Assembly: GCF_016917755.1 (NCBI RefSeq)
Contig: NZ_CP070326.1
Location: 3,782,001-3,846,000, forward strand
Reading direction: 5' to 3'
Length of the DNA stretch: 64,000 bases
DNA from: Streptomyces noursei
Lineage (GTDB): Bacteria; Actinomycetota; Actinomycetes; Streptomycetales; Streptomycetaceae
The position numbers and the translations under genes were made by a program. The notes under the pieces are model-generated. The model ran no database searches, was not told the DNA's origin, and saw only the letters and a list, made by a program, of their open reading frames with translations. Below, piece after piece: positions 34,778 through 43,296 of this stretch (position 1 is its first letter; each line of letters starts with the position of its first letter).

Positions 34778-35734
34778 ATGGCAGCCCCCTCCTCCCCCGC
34801 CCCGGCGCTGCGGCGCAAACACCTCCGCGAACGCCTGCGCATCCTGGGATTCCTCTCCCCCTGGCTCGTCGGATTCTCGGTCTTCTTCGGCTACCCGCTG
34901 ATCGCCACCGGCTATTTCTCCTTCATGCACTACAACCAGATCGAGCAACCCGCTTTCGTGGGACTGCGGAACTGGAAATACGTACTGACCCAGATGCCGC
35001 TGTTCGGGCCGGCACTGTGGAACACGCTCTGGCTGGTCGTGGTGATGGTGGCGCTGCGGGTGGTCTTCGGACTGGGCATCGGCCTGCTCGTCACCAAGGT
35101 CAAATCCGGGGCCGGCTTCTTCCGCACCGCGTTCTACCTGCCGTACCTGGCCCCGCCGGTGGCCGCCACCGTCGCCTTCGTCTTCCTGCTCAACCCGGCC
35201 ACCGGGCCGGTCAACGAGATCCTCGGGGCGCTCGGCATCCCGGGCCCGGAGTGGTTCAACGACCCGTCCTGGGCCAAGCCGTCACTGGTCCTGTTGTCCC
35301 TGTGGGGCATCGGCGACCTGATGGTGATCTTCATGGCGGCGCTGCTGGACGTCCCGAAGGAGCAGTACGAGGCCGCCGAGCTGGACGGCGCCGGCGCCTG
35401 GGGGAGGTTCCGCTATGTGACCTGGCCGTCGATCACCCCGATCGTGCTGTTCGCGGTGGTCACCGGCGTCGTGCAGACCATGCAGTACTACACCCAGGCG
35501 CTGGTCGCCGGGAAACTCGCCTCCGGCGTCTCCATCGGCCCCGGCAGCGTCATCCAGCCCGGCTACCCGGACCACTCCACCCTGACCGTGCCGCAGCTCA
35601 TCTACTCGCTGGGCTTCCAGAACTTCAACACCGGCGCGGCCTGCGCCCTGTCCCTGGTGCTGTTCGCCATCGCCATGACCGTCACCACCCTGCTGATGCG
35701 CAAGCGCGCCGGCCTGCTCCCGGCGGAGGACTGA
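34778..35734 (+). CDS. ABC sugar transporter permease (MalF/UgpA-like)
   Basis: The 318-residue protein has six membrane helices (first at about 25-50, LGFLSPWLVGFSVFFGYPL). The EAA loop that contacts the ATPase is visible as EQYEAAELDGAGAWGRFRYV. It forms the translocation channel with the next gene product. The ATG at 34778 lies 11 bases after the binding-protein stop with a modest GGAGCC site, so the genes are co-transcribed. Confidence 0.9.
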   Translation: MAAPSSPAPALRRKHLRERLRILGFLSPWLVGFSVFFGYPLIATGYFSFMHYNQIEQPAFVGLRNWKYVLTQMPLFGPALWNTLWLVVVMVALRVVFGLGIGLLVTKVKSGAGFFRTAFYLPYLAPPVAATVAFVFLLNPATGPVNEILGALGIPGPEWFNDPSWAKPSLVLLSLWGIGDLMVIFMAALLDVPKEQYEAAELDGAGAWGRFRYVTWPSITPIVLFAVVTGVVQTMQYYTQALVAGKLASGVSIGPGSVIQPGYPDHSTLTVPQLIYSLGFQNFNTGAACALSLVLFAIAMTVTTLLMRKRAGLLPAED

Positions 35735-35760
35735 CCGCCATGACGGAGGACTGATCCGAC

Positions 35761-36657
35761 GTGACCACCACGACGCTCACCCGGCGCCCGGCCCGGGCCC
35801 GCACCCCCGGCACCCCGGCCGCCCGCGCGCGCCGCACGCGACTGCTGCACTGGATCGCCGTGCACACGGTGGCGGTCGCCGCCGCCCTCTTCTTCCTCCT
35901 CCCCTTCGTCTTCGTCTTCCTGACCTCCGTCATGACCGACGACCAGGCGATGAGCGGCGAACTGTGGCCGCACGAATGGAACTGGTCCAACTACGCCGCC
36001 GTGTTCACCACCCCCGGCTTCCTCGACTGGTGGCGGAACTCCCTGCTCTACGCGGGCCTGGGCACCCTCTTCACGGTCTGCTCGGCGATCCCGGTCGCCT
36101 ACGCGCTGGCCCGCTTCCGCTTCCGCGGTCGCCGCACGGCGATGCTCCTCGTGATCTCCACGATGATGCTGCCGCCCCAGGTCGTCGTCATCCCGATGTA
36201 CCTGGTGTGGGCGCAGCAACTGCACCTGACCGGTTCGATCTGGCCGCTGGTCGTCCCGATGGCGTTCGGCGACGCCTACTCCATCTTCCTGCTCCGGCAG
36301 TTCCTCCTGACGATCCCACAGGAATACCTGGAGTCCGCGAAGGTGGACGGCTGCGGCGAACTGCGCACCCTGCTGCGGATCGTCGTCCCGATGGCCCGCC
36401 CCGGTATCGCCGCCATCGCCCTCTTCCAGTTCTTCTTCTGCTGGAACGACTACTTCGGGCCGCAGATCTACACCGCGCAGAACCCGGCCGCCTGGACGCT
36501 CTCCTACGGCCTGGAGTCCTTCAAGAGCGCGCACAGCGTCAACTGGAACCTCACCATGGCCGCAACGATGCTGGTCATGACCCCCGTCATCGTCGTCTTC
36601 TTCTTCGCGCAGAAAGCCTTCGTCGAAGGCGTCACACTCACCGGAGTGAAGGGCTGA
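35761..36657 (+). CDS. ABC sugar transporter permease (MalG-like)
   Basis: The 298-residue protein has six membrane helices. The EAA motif reads EYLESAKVDGCGELRTLLRI. It pairs with the preceding permease. The GTG at 35761 follows GGAGGA 12 bases upstream. The short stretch before it contains a near-exact repeat of the previous gene's 3' end (CGGAGGACTGA at 35724 and 35743), which brings this ribosome-binding site into place and also makes a four-codon ATG mini-frame at 35739. Confidence 0.9.
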   Translation: MTTTTLTRRPARARTPGTPAARARRTRLLHWIAVHTVAVAAALFFLLPFVFVFLTSVMTDDQAMSGELWPHEWNWSNYAAVFTTPGFLDWWRNSLLYAGLGTLFTVCSAIPVAYALARFRFRGRRTAMLLVISTMMLPPQVVVIPMYLVWAQQLHLTGSIWPLVVPMAFGDAYSIFLLRQFLLTIPQEYLESAKVDGCGELRTLLRIVVPMARPGIAAIALFQFFFCWNDYFGPQIYTAQNPAAWTLSYGLESFKSAHSVNWNLTMAATMLVMTPVIVVFFFAQKAFVEGVTLTGVKG

Positions 36658-36664
36658 AACGGAC

Positions 36665-37963
36665 ATGCTGCCAACTTCCGGGGAACGCTCCCCGCACCCC
36701 CGCATCAAGATCGCAGTGGTCGGCGGCGGCTCGACCTACACCCCCGAACTCATCGACGGCTTCGCGCGGTTGCGGGACGCCCTCCCCGTCGCCGAGCTCG
36801 TCCTGATCGACCCGGCCGCCGAACGGCTGGAGCTGATCGGCGCGCTGGCCCGCCGGATCTTCGCCCGGCAGGGCCACCCGGGCCGGATCACCTGGACCGC
36901 CGATCTCGACGCCGGACTCGACGGCGCCGACGCCGTCCTCCTGCAGCTCCGGGTCGGTGGACAGGCCGCCCGCAACCAGGACGAGACCTGGCCGCTGGAG
37001 TGCGGCTGCGTCGGCCAGGAGACCACCGGCGCGGGCGGCCTGGCCAAGGCGCTGCGCACCGTCCCGGTCGTCCTGGACATCGCCGAACGGGTCCGCCGCC
37101 GCTGCCCGGACGCCTGGATCGTGGACTTCACCAACCCGGTCGGCATCGTCACCCGGGCCCTGCTCTCCCACGGGCACAAGGCCGTCGGGCTGTGCAACGT
37201 GGCCATCGGCTTCCAGCGGAAGTTCGCCAAGCTGCTCGGGGTGGCCCCCGAACGCGTCGAGCTGGAGCACATCGGCCTCAACCACCTCACCTGGGAGCGC
37301 GCCGTCCGCGTCGACGGCACGGACGTCCTGCCAACGCTCCTGGCCCGGCACGGCGACGCGCTCGCCGACGACGTCCGCATGCCCCGCGCGCTCCTCGACC
37401 ACCTGGGCGTCGTGCCCTCCTACTACCTGCGCTACTACTACCAACACGACGCGGTGGTGAAGGAGCTGCGCACCAAGCCCTCCCGCGCCGCGGAGGTCGC
37501 CGCCATCGAACGTCAACTCCTCGACCTCTACGCCGACCCCGACCTGGCCGAGAAGCCCGAACTCCTCTCCCGCCGCGGCGGCGCCTTCTACTCCGAGGCG
37601 GCGGTGGCCCTGACCTCGTCGCTGCTGGGCGGCGGAACGGCCGGCGACGTCCAGATCGTCAACACCCTCAACCACGGCACGCTGCCGTTCCTGCCGGACG
37701 ACGCGGTGATCGAGGTACCGGCGGCGGTGGACTCCCGGGGGGCCTCCCCCCTCCCCCTCCGCCCCCTCGCCCCCCTGTTCGCCGGGCTCGTCGCCAACGT
37801 CACGGCCTACGAGCACCTGGCGCTGGAAGCCGCCCTCAAAGGCGGCCGTGACCGGGTCTTCTCCGCGCTCCTCGCGCACCCCCTCATCGGCCAGATCGAC
37901 TACGCGGACCGGCTCGCCGACGAGCTGATCGCACACAACCGGGAGCACCTCACGTGGGCCTGA
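36665..37963 (+). CDS. 6-phospho-beta-glucosidase-type GH4 glycosidase
   Basis: The 432-residue NAD- and Mn-dependent enzyme belongs to glycoside hydrolase family 4. The Rossmann motif is VVGGGSTYTPELIDG. The metal-binding Cys is in GLCNVAIGFQRKF and the His in HIGLNHLTWER, as in the beta-type GH4 subgroup. Family members cleave 6-phosphoglycosides by an oxidation-elimination route. The operon supplies an ABC transporter rather than a PTS, so imported sugar is not phosphorylated on entry; the kinase encoded next, overlapping by 10 bases, is the likely source. The ATG at 36665 is 7 bases from the permease stop. Confidence 0.9.
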   Translation: MLPTSGERSPHPRIKIAVVGGGSTYTPELIDGFARLRDALPVAELVLIDPAAERLELIGALARRIFARQGHPGRITWTADLDAGLDGADAVLLQLRVGGQAARNQDETWPLECGCVGQETTGAGGLAKALRTVPVVLDIAERVRRRCPDAWIVDFTNPVGIVTRALLSHGHKAVGLCNVAIGFQRKFAKLLGVAPERVELEHIGLNHLTWERAVRVDGTDVLPTLLARHGDALADDVRMPRALLDHLGVVPSYYLRYYYQHDAVVKELRTKPSRAAEVAAIERQLLDLYADPDLAEKPELLSRRGGAFYSEAAVALTSSLLGGGTAGDVQIVNTLNHGTLPFLPDDAVIEVPAAVDSRGASPLPLRPLAPLFAGLVANVTAYEHLALEAALKGGRDRVFSALLAHPLIGQIDYADRLADELIAHNREHLTWA

Positions 37964-38946
37964 CCGGCACGGCGCTCGCCATCGACGCGGGCAACAGCAA
38001 GACCGACGTGGTCCTGGTGGCCACGGACGGCAGGGTCCTCGGCCGGGCCCGCGGCGGCGGATTCCAGCCGCCCGTGGTGGGCGCCGCCCGCGCCGTGGAC
38101 GTGCTGGCGCCCCTGATCGCCGCGGCCCGGGCCCAGGCCGGACCAGGCGACGACGGCCCGGTCGGCCATCTCTCCGCCTTCCTCGCCAACGCCGACCTCC
38201 CCGTCGAAGTGACCCGCCTGACCGCCGAGATCGCCGCCCGCGGCTGGGCGAAGACGGTCTCCGTCCACAACGACACCTTCGCCCTGCTCCGCGCCGGACT
38301 CCCGGACCGCGGCGAGCAGTCAGGCGTCGCCGTGGTCTGCGGCGCCGGTATCAACTGCGTCGGCCTCGGCCACGACGGGGCCACCGCCCGCTTCCCGTCC
38401 CTCGGCCGGGTCTCCGGCGACTGGGGCGGCGGCTCCTTCCTCGCCGACGAGGCCCTGTGGCACGCGGCCCGCGCCGAGGACGGTCGGGGCGCCCCGACCG
38501 CACTCGCCCGCGCGCTACCGGCCCACTTCGGCCTGGCCACCATGCTGGAGCTCGTCGAGGCCCTCCACCTGCACCGGATCCCCGACGCCCGCCGACACGA
38601 ACTGGCCCCGCTGCTCTTCGACGTCGCGGCGGGCGGCGACGCCGTGGCCCGCTCCGTCGTGGCCCGCCAGGCGGAGGAGATCGCCCTGATGGCCTCGGTG
38701 GCCCTGCAACGCCTCGACCTGCGCTCCGAACCGACCCCGGTGATCCTCGGCGGCAGCGTCCTCGCCGCCCGGCACCCCCTCCTCCACGATCACGTCGTCC
38801 GCCTCCTCGCCGAACACGCCCCCAAGGCCGTCCCCCACGTCATCACCGCACCCCCCGTCCTCGGCGCGGCCCTTGCCGCCCTGGACCGGACGGCGCCGGC
38901 ACCGCCGCAACGCGCCTACGAACGCCTGCGGGAGGAGTGGGCCTAG
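37954..38946 (+). CDS. BadF/BadG-type sugar kinase (N-acetylglucosamine kinase-like)
   Basis: The 330-residue protein has the actin/hexokinase-like ATPase fold. The phosphate-1 loop is AIDAGNSKTDVVLVATDGRV, and VVCGAGINCVG and GDWGGGSFLADEAL are hallmarks of the GlcNAc-kinase branch of the BadF/BadG/BcrA family. GTG start at 37954 overlaps the GH4 stop (37963), so translation is coupled. It probably phosphorylates the imported sugar for the GH4 enzyme, or the released amino sugar or glucose. Convergent with the next gene, with only 6 bases between the stops. Confidence 0.85.
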   Translation: MGLTGTALAIDAGNSKTDVVLVATDGRVLGRARGGGFQPPVVGAARAVDVLAPLIAAARAQAGPGDDGPVGHLSAFLANADLPVEVTRLTAEIAARGWAKTVSVHNDTFALLRAGLPDRGEQSGVAVVCGAGINCVGLGHDGATARFPSLGRVSGDWGGGSFLADEALWHAARAEDGRGAPTALARALPAHFGLATMLELVEALHLHRIPDARRHELAPLLFDVAAGGDAVARSVVARQAEEIALMASVALQRLDLRSEPTPVILGGSVLAARHPLLHDHVVRLLAEHAPKAVPHVITAPPVLGAALAALDRTAPAPPQRAYERLREEWA

Positions 38947-38952
38947 GGCCTG

Positions 38953-39258
38953 TCACCCCACCTGTACGCAGTCGCCCCGGCGGGTCTCGGTGCGTTCGCC
39001 GGGGGCCAGGATGAGGTCTGCCGGGGGCGGGGAGTGATCGCTTTCCGTGATGATGGTGAGGGGGTGGTCGGTGTCGTTGATGATGGGTGTGGGGGTGCCG
39101 TCGGCGGCGTGGAAGAGCGGATAGGTGCCGGTCGGGTTGATGTAGGTCGTGCTGCCGATGGTGAGGAATCCGCTGGCCGTGGCGGGCTGGGTGGCGGCGG
39201 CCGAGGTCCTGGTGGCGGCCTTGGCGAGGGGGGTCAGGAGCCGGTTGATGCGACGCAT
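38953..39258 (-). CDS. Small hypothetical protein
   Basis: The 101-residue protein has a basic, Ala/Thr-rich N-terminus (MRRINRLLTPLAKAATRTS) and a beta-rich remainder with a FLTIGSTTYINPTGTYPLF segment and one Cys near the end (GDCVQVG). I do not recognise the family. The N-terminus could be a weak export signal but lacks a good hydrophobic core. The ATG at 39258 follows GGAGG at 6 bases, which makes it a credible gene despite its size. Confidence 0.6.
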   Translation of the reverse strand: MRRINRLLTPLAKAATRTSAAATQPATASGFLTIGSTTYINPTGTYPLFHAADGTPTPIINDTDHPLTIITESDHSPPPADLILAPGERTETRRGDCVQVG

Positions 39259-39473
39259 GAGGTGCCTCCGTTGCTTCGGAGGTTGGCGGGAGGGCCAACC
39301 TTTCGTCACTCAGCGTAGTTGGGGGAGGGCGAGGTCGTCAGCGGCGCGCGGGAGTGAAGCAGGGGGTGCCAGGGACGAGTTGCGCGCCCCTCGGCGGTGG
39401 CGCGTTCGGCGGCCCGCCGTCCGACCGCGCGTGCGGCGGCAGGGCCCCGCCTCGCCGCTCCCCGCCGCCGACC

Positions 39474-39515
39474 GACCGCCGACCGCCGACCGCCGACCGC
39501 CGACCGCCGACCGCC
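39474..39515. repeat. Heptamer tandem repeat (GACCGCC) next to the GntR stop codon
   Basis: Six perfect GACCGCC units in a row end three bases before the GntR stop (on the opposite strand), with a further related GACC just upstream. It may vary by slippage. It is in the 3' non-coding region, so it would not alter the protein. Confidence 0.85.
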
Positions 39516-39517
39516 GA

Positions 39518-40210
39518 TCAATCGTCGAGCGGCAGTGCCAGGTCGCGGACGTGACCCGCCAGGAGGAGCACCGCGGCGTCGACGGCGGCCTGCGGGTCCT
39601 GGGCGCGGATGGCGTCGGTGAGGCGGGAGTGCGGGTCGGTGGGAGCGGCGTCGGCGGTGTCCAGGCAGGCGGCGCGGCGGAGTTCCTCGCGCAGGGCGGC
39701 GCTGAGCGAGCGGTAGATGTCGGCCAGCACGGGGTTGGCGCTGGCCTCGGCGACGAGGATGTGGAACTCGGCGTCGGCCGCGGTGAACGCCTCGCTGTCG
39801 TGGGCCGCCAGGGCGGCCTTGCGGCGGCCCAGGGCGGCCTCGATGCCGGCGAGCTGCGCGTCGGTGCGGTACTTGGCGGCCTGGCGGGCGGCGACCACGT
39901 CCAGCCCCTGGCGGACCTGGGTGACGTGGCTCAGCTCGGCGCGTTCCAGGCGGCGACGGAGGGCGACCGCGCTGTCGTCGTCGGAGATCACGAACGTGCC
40001 GTTGCCCTGCCGGGGTTCGAGGAGGCCGGAGTGGACGAGCGAGCGGACGGCCTCGCGGACCGAGGCGCGGCTGACGCCGAGGGTCTCGGACAGGGCGCTC
40101 TCGGGTGGGATGCGGCTGCCCACGGGCCAGATGCCGTTGACGATCTGGCCGCGGATCTCGTCGGTCGCGGACTCCACGAGCGACACCCGGCCCTTGCGGA
40201 CGGTCTGCAC
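39518..40210 (-). CDS. GntR-family regulator, FadR subfamily (FCD domain)
   Basis: The 230-residue protein has an N-terminal GntR winged helix (residues about 10-75: IPPESALSETLGVSRASVRE, then GLLEPRQGNGTFV). A C-terminal all-helical FCD ligand domain follows, with metal-ligand-like Asp/His positions (FTAADAEFHILVAEASANP; DPHSRLTDAI). FadR-type regulators sense organic acids or amino-acid-related metabolites. The GTG at 40210 follows AAGGGAG at 7 bases. It is divergent from the GlnX/GlnH/PknG locus across 458 bases and could regulate it, but no operator is evident. Confidence 0.85.
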   Translation of the reverse strand: MQTVRKGRVSLVESATDEIRGQIVNGIWPVGSRIPPESALSETLGVSRASVREAVRSLVHSGLLEPRQGNGTFVISDDDSAVALRRRLERAELSHVTQVRQGLDVVAARQAAKYRTDAQLAGIEAALGRRKAALAAHDSEAFTAADAEFHILVAEASANPVLADIYRSLSAALREELRRAACLDTADAAPTDPHSRLTDAIRAQDPQAAVDAAVLLLAGHVRDLALPLDD

Positions 40211-40668
40211 TCGATCACTCCCTTGTCTCGGCGGGACGGACGTCCTGGGCCCGTCGTGGGCCGTCGCGGGAGGCGGACGGGTCCCGGGCGGGCGTCGCCG
40301 GGCGGCATGCGGTGCGGGTCCCTTGGGGCGGGACCGCCGGACGCGAGTCACCCGGGGCGGCGGCCGGTGGCGGAGCGTCCGATCCCGGTCGCCTGATGTC
40401 CGGCGACTGCTCGTAAGGGTAATGCGGGGCGGCCGCCCTCCGCCCGGCCCGGAGGGTCGATGCCGGGCGGGCGGGGAACCAGGGCGGCGGGCGGCTCCCA
40501 ACGGGGGCCGTGGGCGCCCCGCGAGATGTTTGGCGTTCCGAACAAGATCGGGCCAAGTCCGGTGTGCTGGTCGGGCGGCACGGACATACTGACGCCCGTG
40601 CGCCCCGTGCCGGTGGGCGCCGGGCGCGGAGCAGGCCCGCAGTCAGCGACCCAGGGGGTGGTTCGTCG
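40211..40668. other. Divergent intergenic region, gntR / glnX-like gene
   Basis: The 458 bases carry promoters for both genes. The GlnX frame is open back to 40510, but I placed its start at 40669. A small palindrome GTTCCGAAC at about 40534 is the only symmetric site noted. There is no RNA gene or repeat. Confidence 0.5.
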
Positions 40669-42126
40669 GTGTCATCGCCATCGTCCGCATCGTCCGCGAC
40701 GTCGGTTTCCCCGGAGCCGTCCGCCCGGCCCGGGTCGGCCGGCGGCCCCGCCGCGCCCGCCGCACGCCGGCGCACCGCGTGGGCCGAGGGCCTGGACCAG
40801 CTGCGGGCCGCCGCCACCACCGAGCCGGGGCGGCTGCGCGCGATCGGGGCGGTGCTGGCGCTGCTGGTCGTGGTGTTCGGGGCGACCGCGGTCTGGCAGG
40901 TGACGGACCGGTCGCGGGCCGCCGACGACGTGGTGCTGCGCAGCCAGCCGCTGACCGCGGACGCGGCGAGCGTCTACCGGTCGCTGGCGGACGCCGACAC
41001 CACCGCCGCCGGCGGGTTCCTGGCGGGCGGCACGGAGTCCGCGGCGACCCGTGAGCGGTACGAGGCGGATCTCGCGATGGCGTCCCGCCTGCTGGTCAGG
41101 GCGGCGGCGAACGCGCAGGTGCCGGGCGCGGAGGGCGGTGCGGCGGATCGGGCCGGTACCCAGATCGCCCGGCTGAACGCCCTGTTGCCGCGGTACACGG
41201 GCCTGGTCGAGACGGCCCGGACGAACAACCGGCAGGGGCTGCCGCTGGGCGGCGCCTATCTGCGGTACGCGAACGGGCAGATGCGCACGGAACTCCTCCC
41301 GGCGGCCCAGGCGTTGTACGACGCGGAGCGGCAGCGGCTGACCGCCGACCACGAGCGGGCCACGGCGTGGCCGTGGTTCGCGCTGGCCGCCGGGGCGCTC
41401 GCAATCGGGGCGCTGGGCTGGGCGCAGCGCCGGCACTACCGGCGCACCCACCGGGTGTTCAACCGCGGTCTGCTGGCGGCGACGGTGGCGTCGGTGGCGG
41501 TGCTGCTGTGGCTGGTGGCGGCGCACACGGTGGCGCGGGCCGGGCTGTCCGATGCGTATGCGCACGGCGCACGGTCGTTGCAGGTGCTCAATACGGCGCG
41601 GATCGACGCGCTGCGGGCGCGCGCCGACGAGAATCTGACGCTGGTGGCGCGCGGAGCGGTGTTGACGGCGGACCAGAAGGACTTCTACGAGGTCGATTTC
41701 CAGGCGAAGATGGGGCATCTGGCCGGCCCGGGCGACCGGGGATCGGCGGATGTGTCCGGGGAGTTGGGGACGGCGCTGGCACTGGCGGGCGACGAGGCGG
41801 GGCGCCGACCGGTGCGGGAGGCGCTGGCGGCCGTCGGGCAGTGGCGGGCGCGGCACGCCGACGCGCGGTCGGCGGACGACAAGGGGGACTACGACCGGGC
41901 GCTGGCGAAGGTGATCGGCGGGGACGGTTCGACGGGCGCGTCGTTCGACCGGGTCGACACCGGGCTGGGGCGGGCGCTGGTCCACGAGCAGGCGCGGTTC
42001 CGGTCGGCCGCGGACGGCGGGCGGGCGGCGTTCGGCCTGCTGGCGGTGGGCGCGGCGGTGTTGGCGGTGCTGGCCGCCGCGGCGGCGGTGCTGGGCATCG
42101 GGCGCAGGCTGTCGGAGTATCGGTGA
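40669..42126 (+). CDS. GlnX-like four-helix membrane protein of the PknG pathway
   Basis: The 485-residue protein starts with a Ser/Pro-rich cytoplasmic tail and has a first membrane helix at about 58-78. A long extracytoplasmic helical loop (about 80-235), two closely spaced helices, a second large extracytoplasmic loop and a last helix near the C-terminus follow. This is the topology of mycobacterial GlnX, which links the binding protein GlnH to kinase PknG. The paired loops resemble sensory four-helix domains. The GTG at 40669 is preceded by GGGGGTGG at 7 bases. It overlaps the next gene by 4 bases. Confidence 0.7.
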   Translation: MSSPSSASSATSVSPEPSARPGSAGGPAAPAARRRTAWAEGLDQLRAAATTEPGRLRAIGAVLALLVVVFGATAVWQVTDRSRAADDVVLRSQPLTADAASVYRSLADADTTAAGGFLAGGTESAATRERYEADLAMASRLLVRAAANAQVPGAEGGAADRAGTQIARLNALLPRYTGLVETARTNNRQGLPLGGAYLRYANGQMRTELLPAAQALYDAERQRLTADHERATAWPWFALAAGALAIGALGWAQRRHYRRTHRVFNRGLLAATVASVAVLLWLVAAHTVARAGLSDAYAHGARSLQVLNTARIDALRARADENLTLVARGAVLTADQKDFYEVDFQAKMGHLAGPGDRGSADVSGELGTALALAGDEAGRRPVREALAAVGQWRARHADARSADDKGDYDRALAKVIGGDGSTGASFDRVDTGLGRALVHEQARFRSAADGGRAAFGLLAVGAAVLAVLAAAAAVLGIGRRLSEYR

Positions 42127-43148
42127 GGGGGTCAGGGGAAATGGGGACGCGCGGGCGGGGGCTGCGGAATCTGCGGGCGGTCCTGGCGCCGGTGGCGGCG
42201 GGCATGGCCGTGATGGCGGCGACCGCGACGGTGCTGGTGCCCGCGCTGGGCCACGGCGTGCGCCCGGAGGCCCCGCGTCCGGTGGCGACGCACCGGGCGT
42301 ACGGGCCGGGCACGGCGCCCGCGTCGCCGGCCGCGGCGCGGTGCACGCCGGCCAGCGCGGCGGAGAGCCTGCGGCCGTCGCCGGCCGACGGGCCCGCGGT
42401 GGAGCGGATCAAGAAGAAGGGCCAACTGGTCGTCGGGGTGGACCAGAACACCTATCGGTGGGGGTACCGCGACCGGGACACCGGCCGGCTGGAGGGTTTC
42501 GACATCGATCTGGCGCGGGCGATCGCCAAGGACATCCTGGGGCCGGACGCCAAGGTCGTCTTCCAGGCGGTGCCGACCAATCAGCGGATCCCCGCGGTCC
42601 GGCAGCGCACGGTGGACATGGTGGTGCGGACGATGACGATCAACTGCGCGCGCAAGGAGCAGGTGGCGTTCTCCACGGCGTACTTCCAGGCGGGGCAGCA
42701 GGTGCTGGCCCCGAAGCGGTCGACGATCACGGCGTTCGACGACTCGTTGCGGGGCAAGCGGGTGTGCACCGCGGCCGGTTCGACGGGCGAGACGGAGCTG
42801 GCGCGGCGCAGCCACGGCGCGCGGGTGCTGACCGCGCCGAATCAGCTGGACTGTCTGGTGCGGCTCCAGTTGGGCGAGGCGGACGCGGTGGTCACCGACA
42901 GTGCGCTGGCGGCGGCGCAGGCGGCGCAGGACCCGACGGTGGAGTTGAAGGGCGCGCCGTTCACCGACGAGTCGTACGGCGTGGCGATGAACAAGGACGA
43001 TCCGGATCTGGTGCGCCGGGTCAACAAGGTCCTGGACGACTACCGCAGCGGCGGGGAGGACAGCCCGTGGATGCGGGCGTACCGGAAGTGGTTGCAGGCC
43101 GATCTGCCCGGCATATCGGGGCCGCCGGAGCCGCAGTACGGCGACTGA
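42123..43148 (+). CDS. GlnH-like amino-acid-binding protein (SBP family 3)
   Basis: The 341-residue protein has an N-terminal membrane segment (about 17-42), then a linker and a family-3 solute-binding domain: GQLVVGVDQNTYRWGYRD, GFDIDLARAIAKDILG, DMVVRTMTINCARKEQVAFS. There is no lipobox Cys, so it is probably held by the uncleaved N-terminal helix, unlike the lipoprotein GlnH of mycobacteria. It likely binds an acidic amino acid or related solute. The GTG at 42123 overlaps the GlnX stop in a GTGA junction and has GGAG 5 bases upstream; the ATG at 42141 is the alternative start. Confidence 0.8.
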   Translation: MRGSGEMGTRGRGLRNLRAVLAPVAAGMAVMAATATVLVPALGHGVRPEAPRPVATHRAYGPGTAPASPAAARCTPASAAESLRPSPADGPAVERIKKKGQLVVGVDQNTYRWGYRDRDTGRLEGFDIDLARAIAKDILGPDAKVVFQAVPTNQRIPAVRQRTVDMVVRTMTINCARKEQVAFSTAYFQAGQQVLAPKRSTITAFDDSLRGKRVCTAAGSTGETELARRSHGARVLTAPNQLDCLVRLQLGEADAVVTDSALAAAQAAQDPTVELKGAPFTDESYGVAMNKDDPDLVRRVNKVLDDYRSGGEDSPWMRAYRKWLQADLPGISGPPEPQYGD

Positions 43149-43296
43149 GGGTGGTCCGGCGGCGCTCGGGGCCCCACCGGGCGCCGGATGGGGTCACTAT
43201 GGAGGGGCTGGAGCGGAGGTAGGGAGCCGGAGGGGCGGCGAGCGAGGCCACGAGCACCAACCGCGGTGCACGGTACGCGTATTGGAGAGGTGATCG

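Noticed and set aside
37722..37762. Possible fifth copy of the palindromic element in the GH4 gene
   Set aside because: Only a short C/G-rich stretch (CCCGGGGGGCCTCCCCC) resembles one end of the consensus, and the CTCTCGA/GAGC core is missing.
39474..39515. Heptamer array as a CRISPR
   Set aside because: Units are 7 bp, contiguous and without spacers; there are no cas genes.
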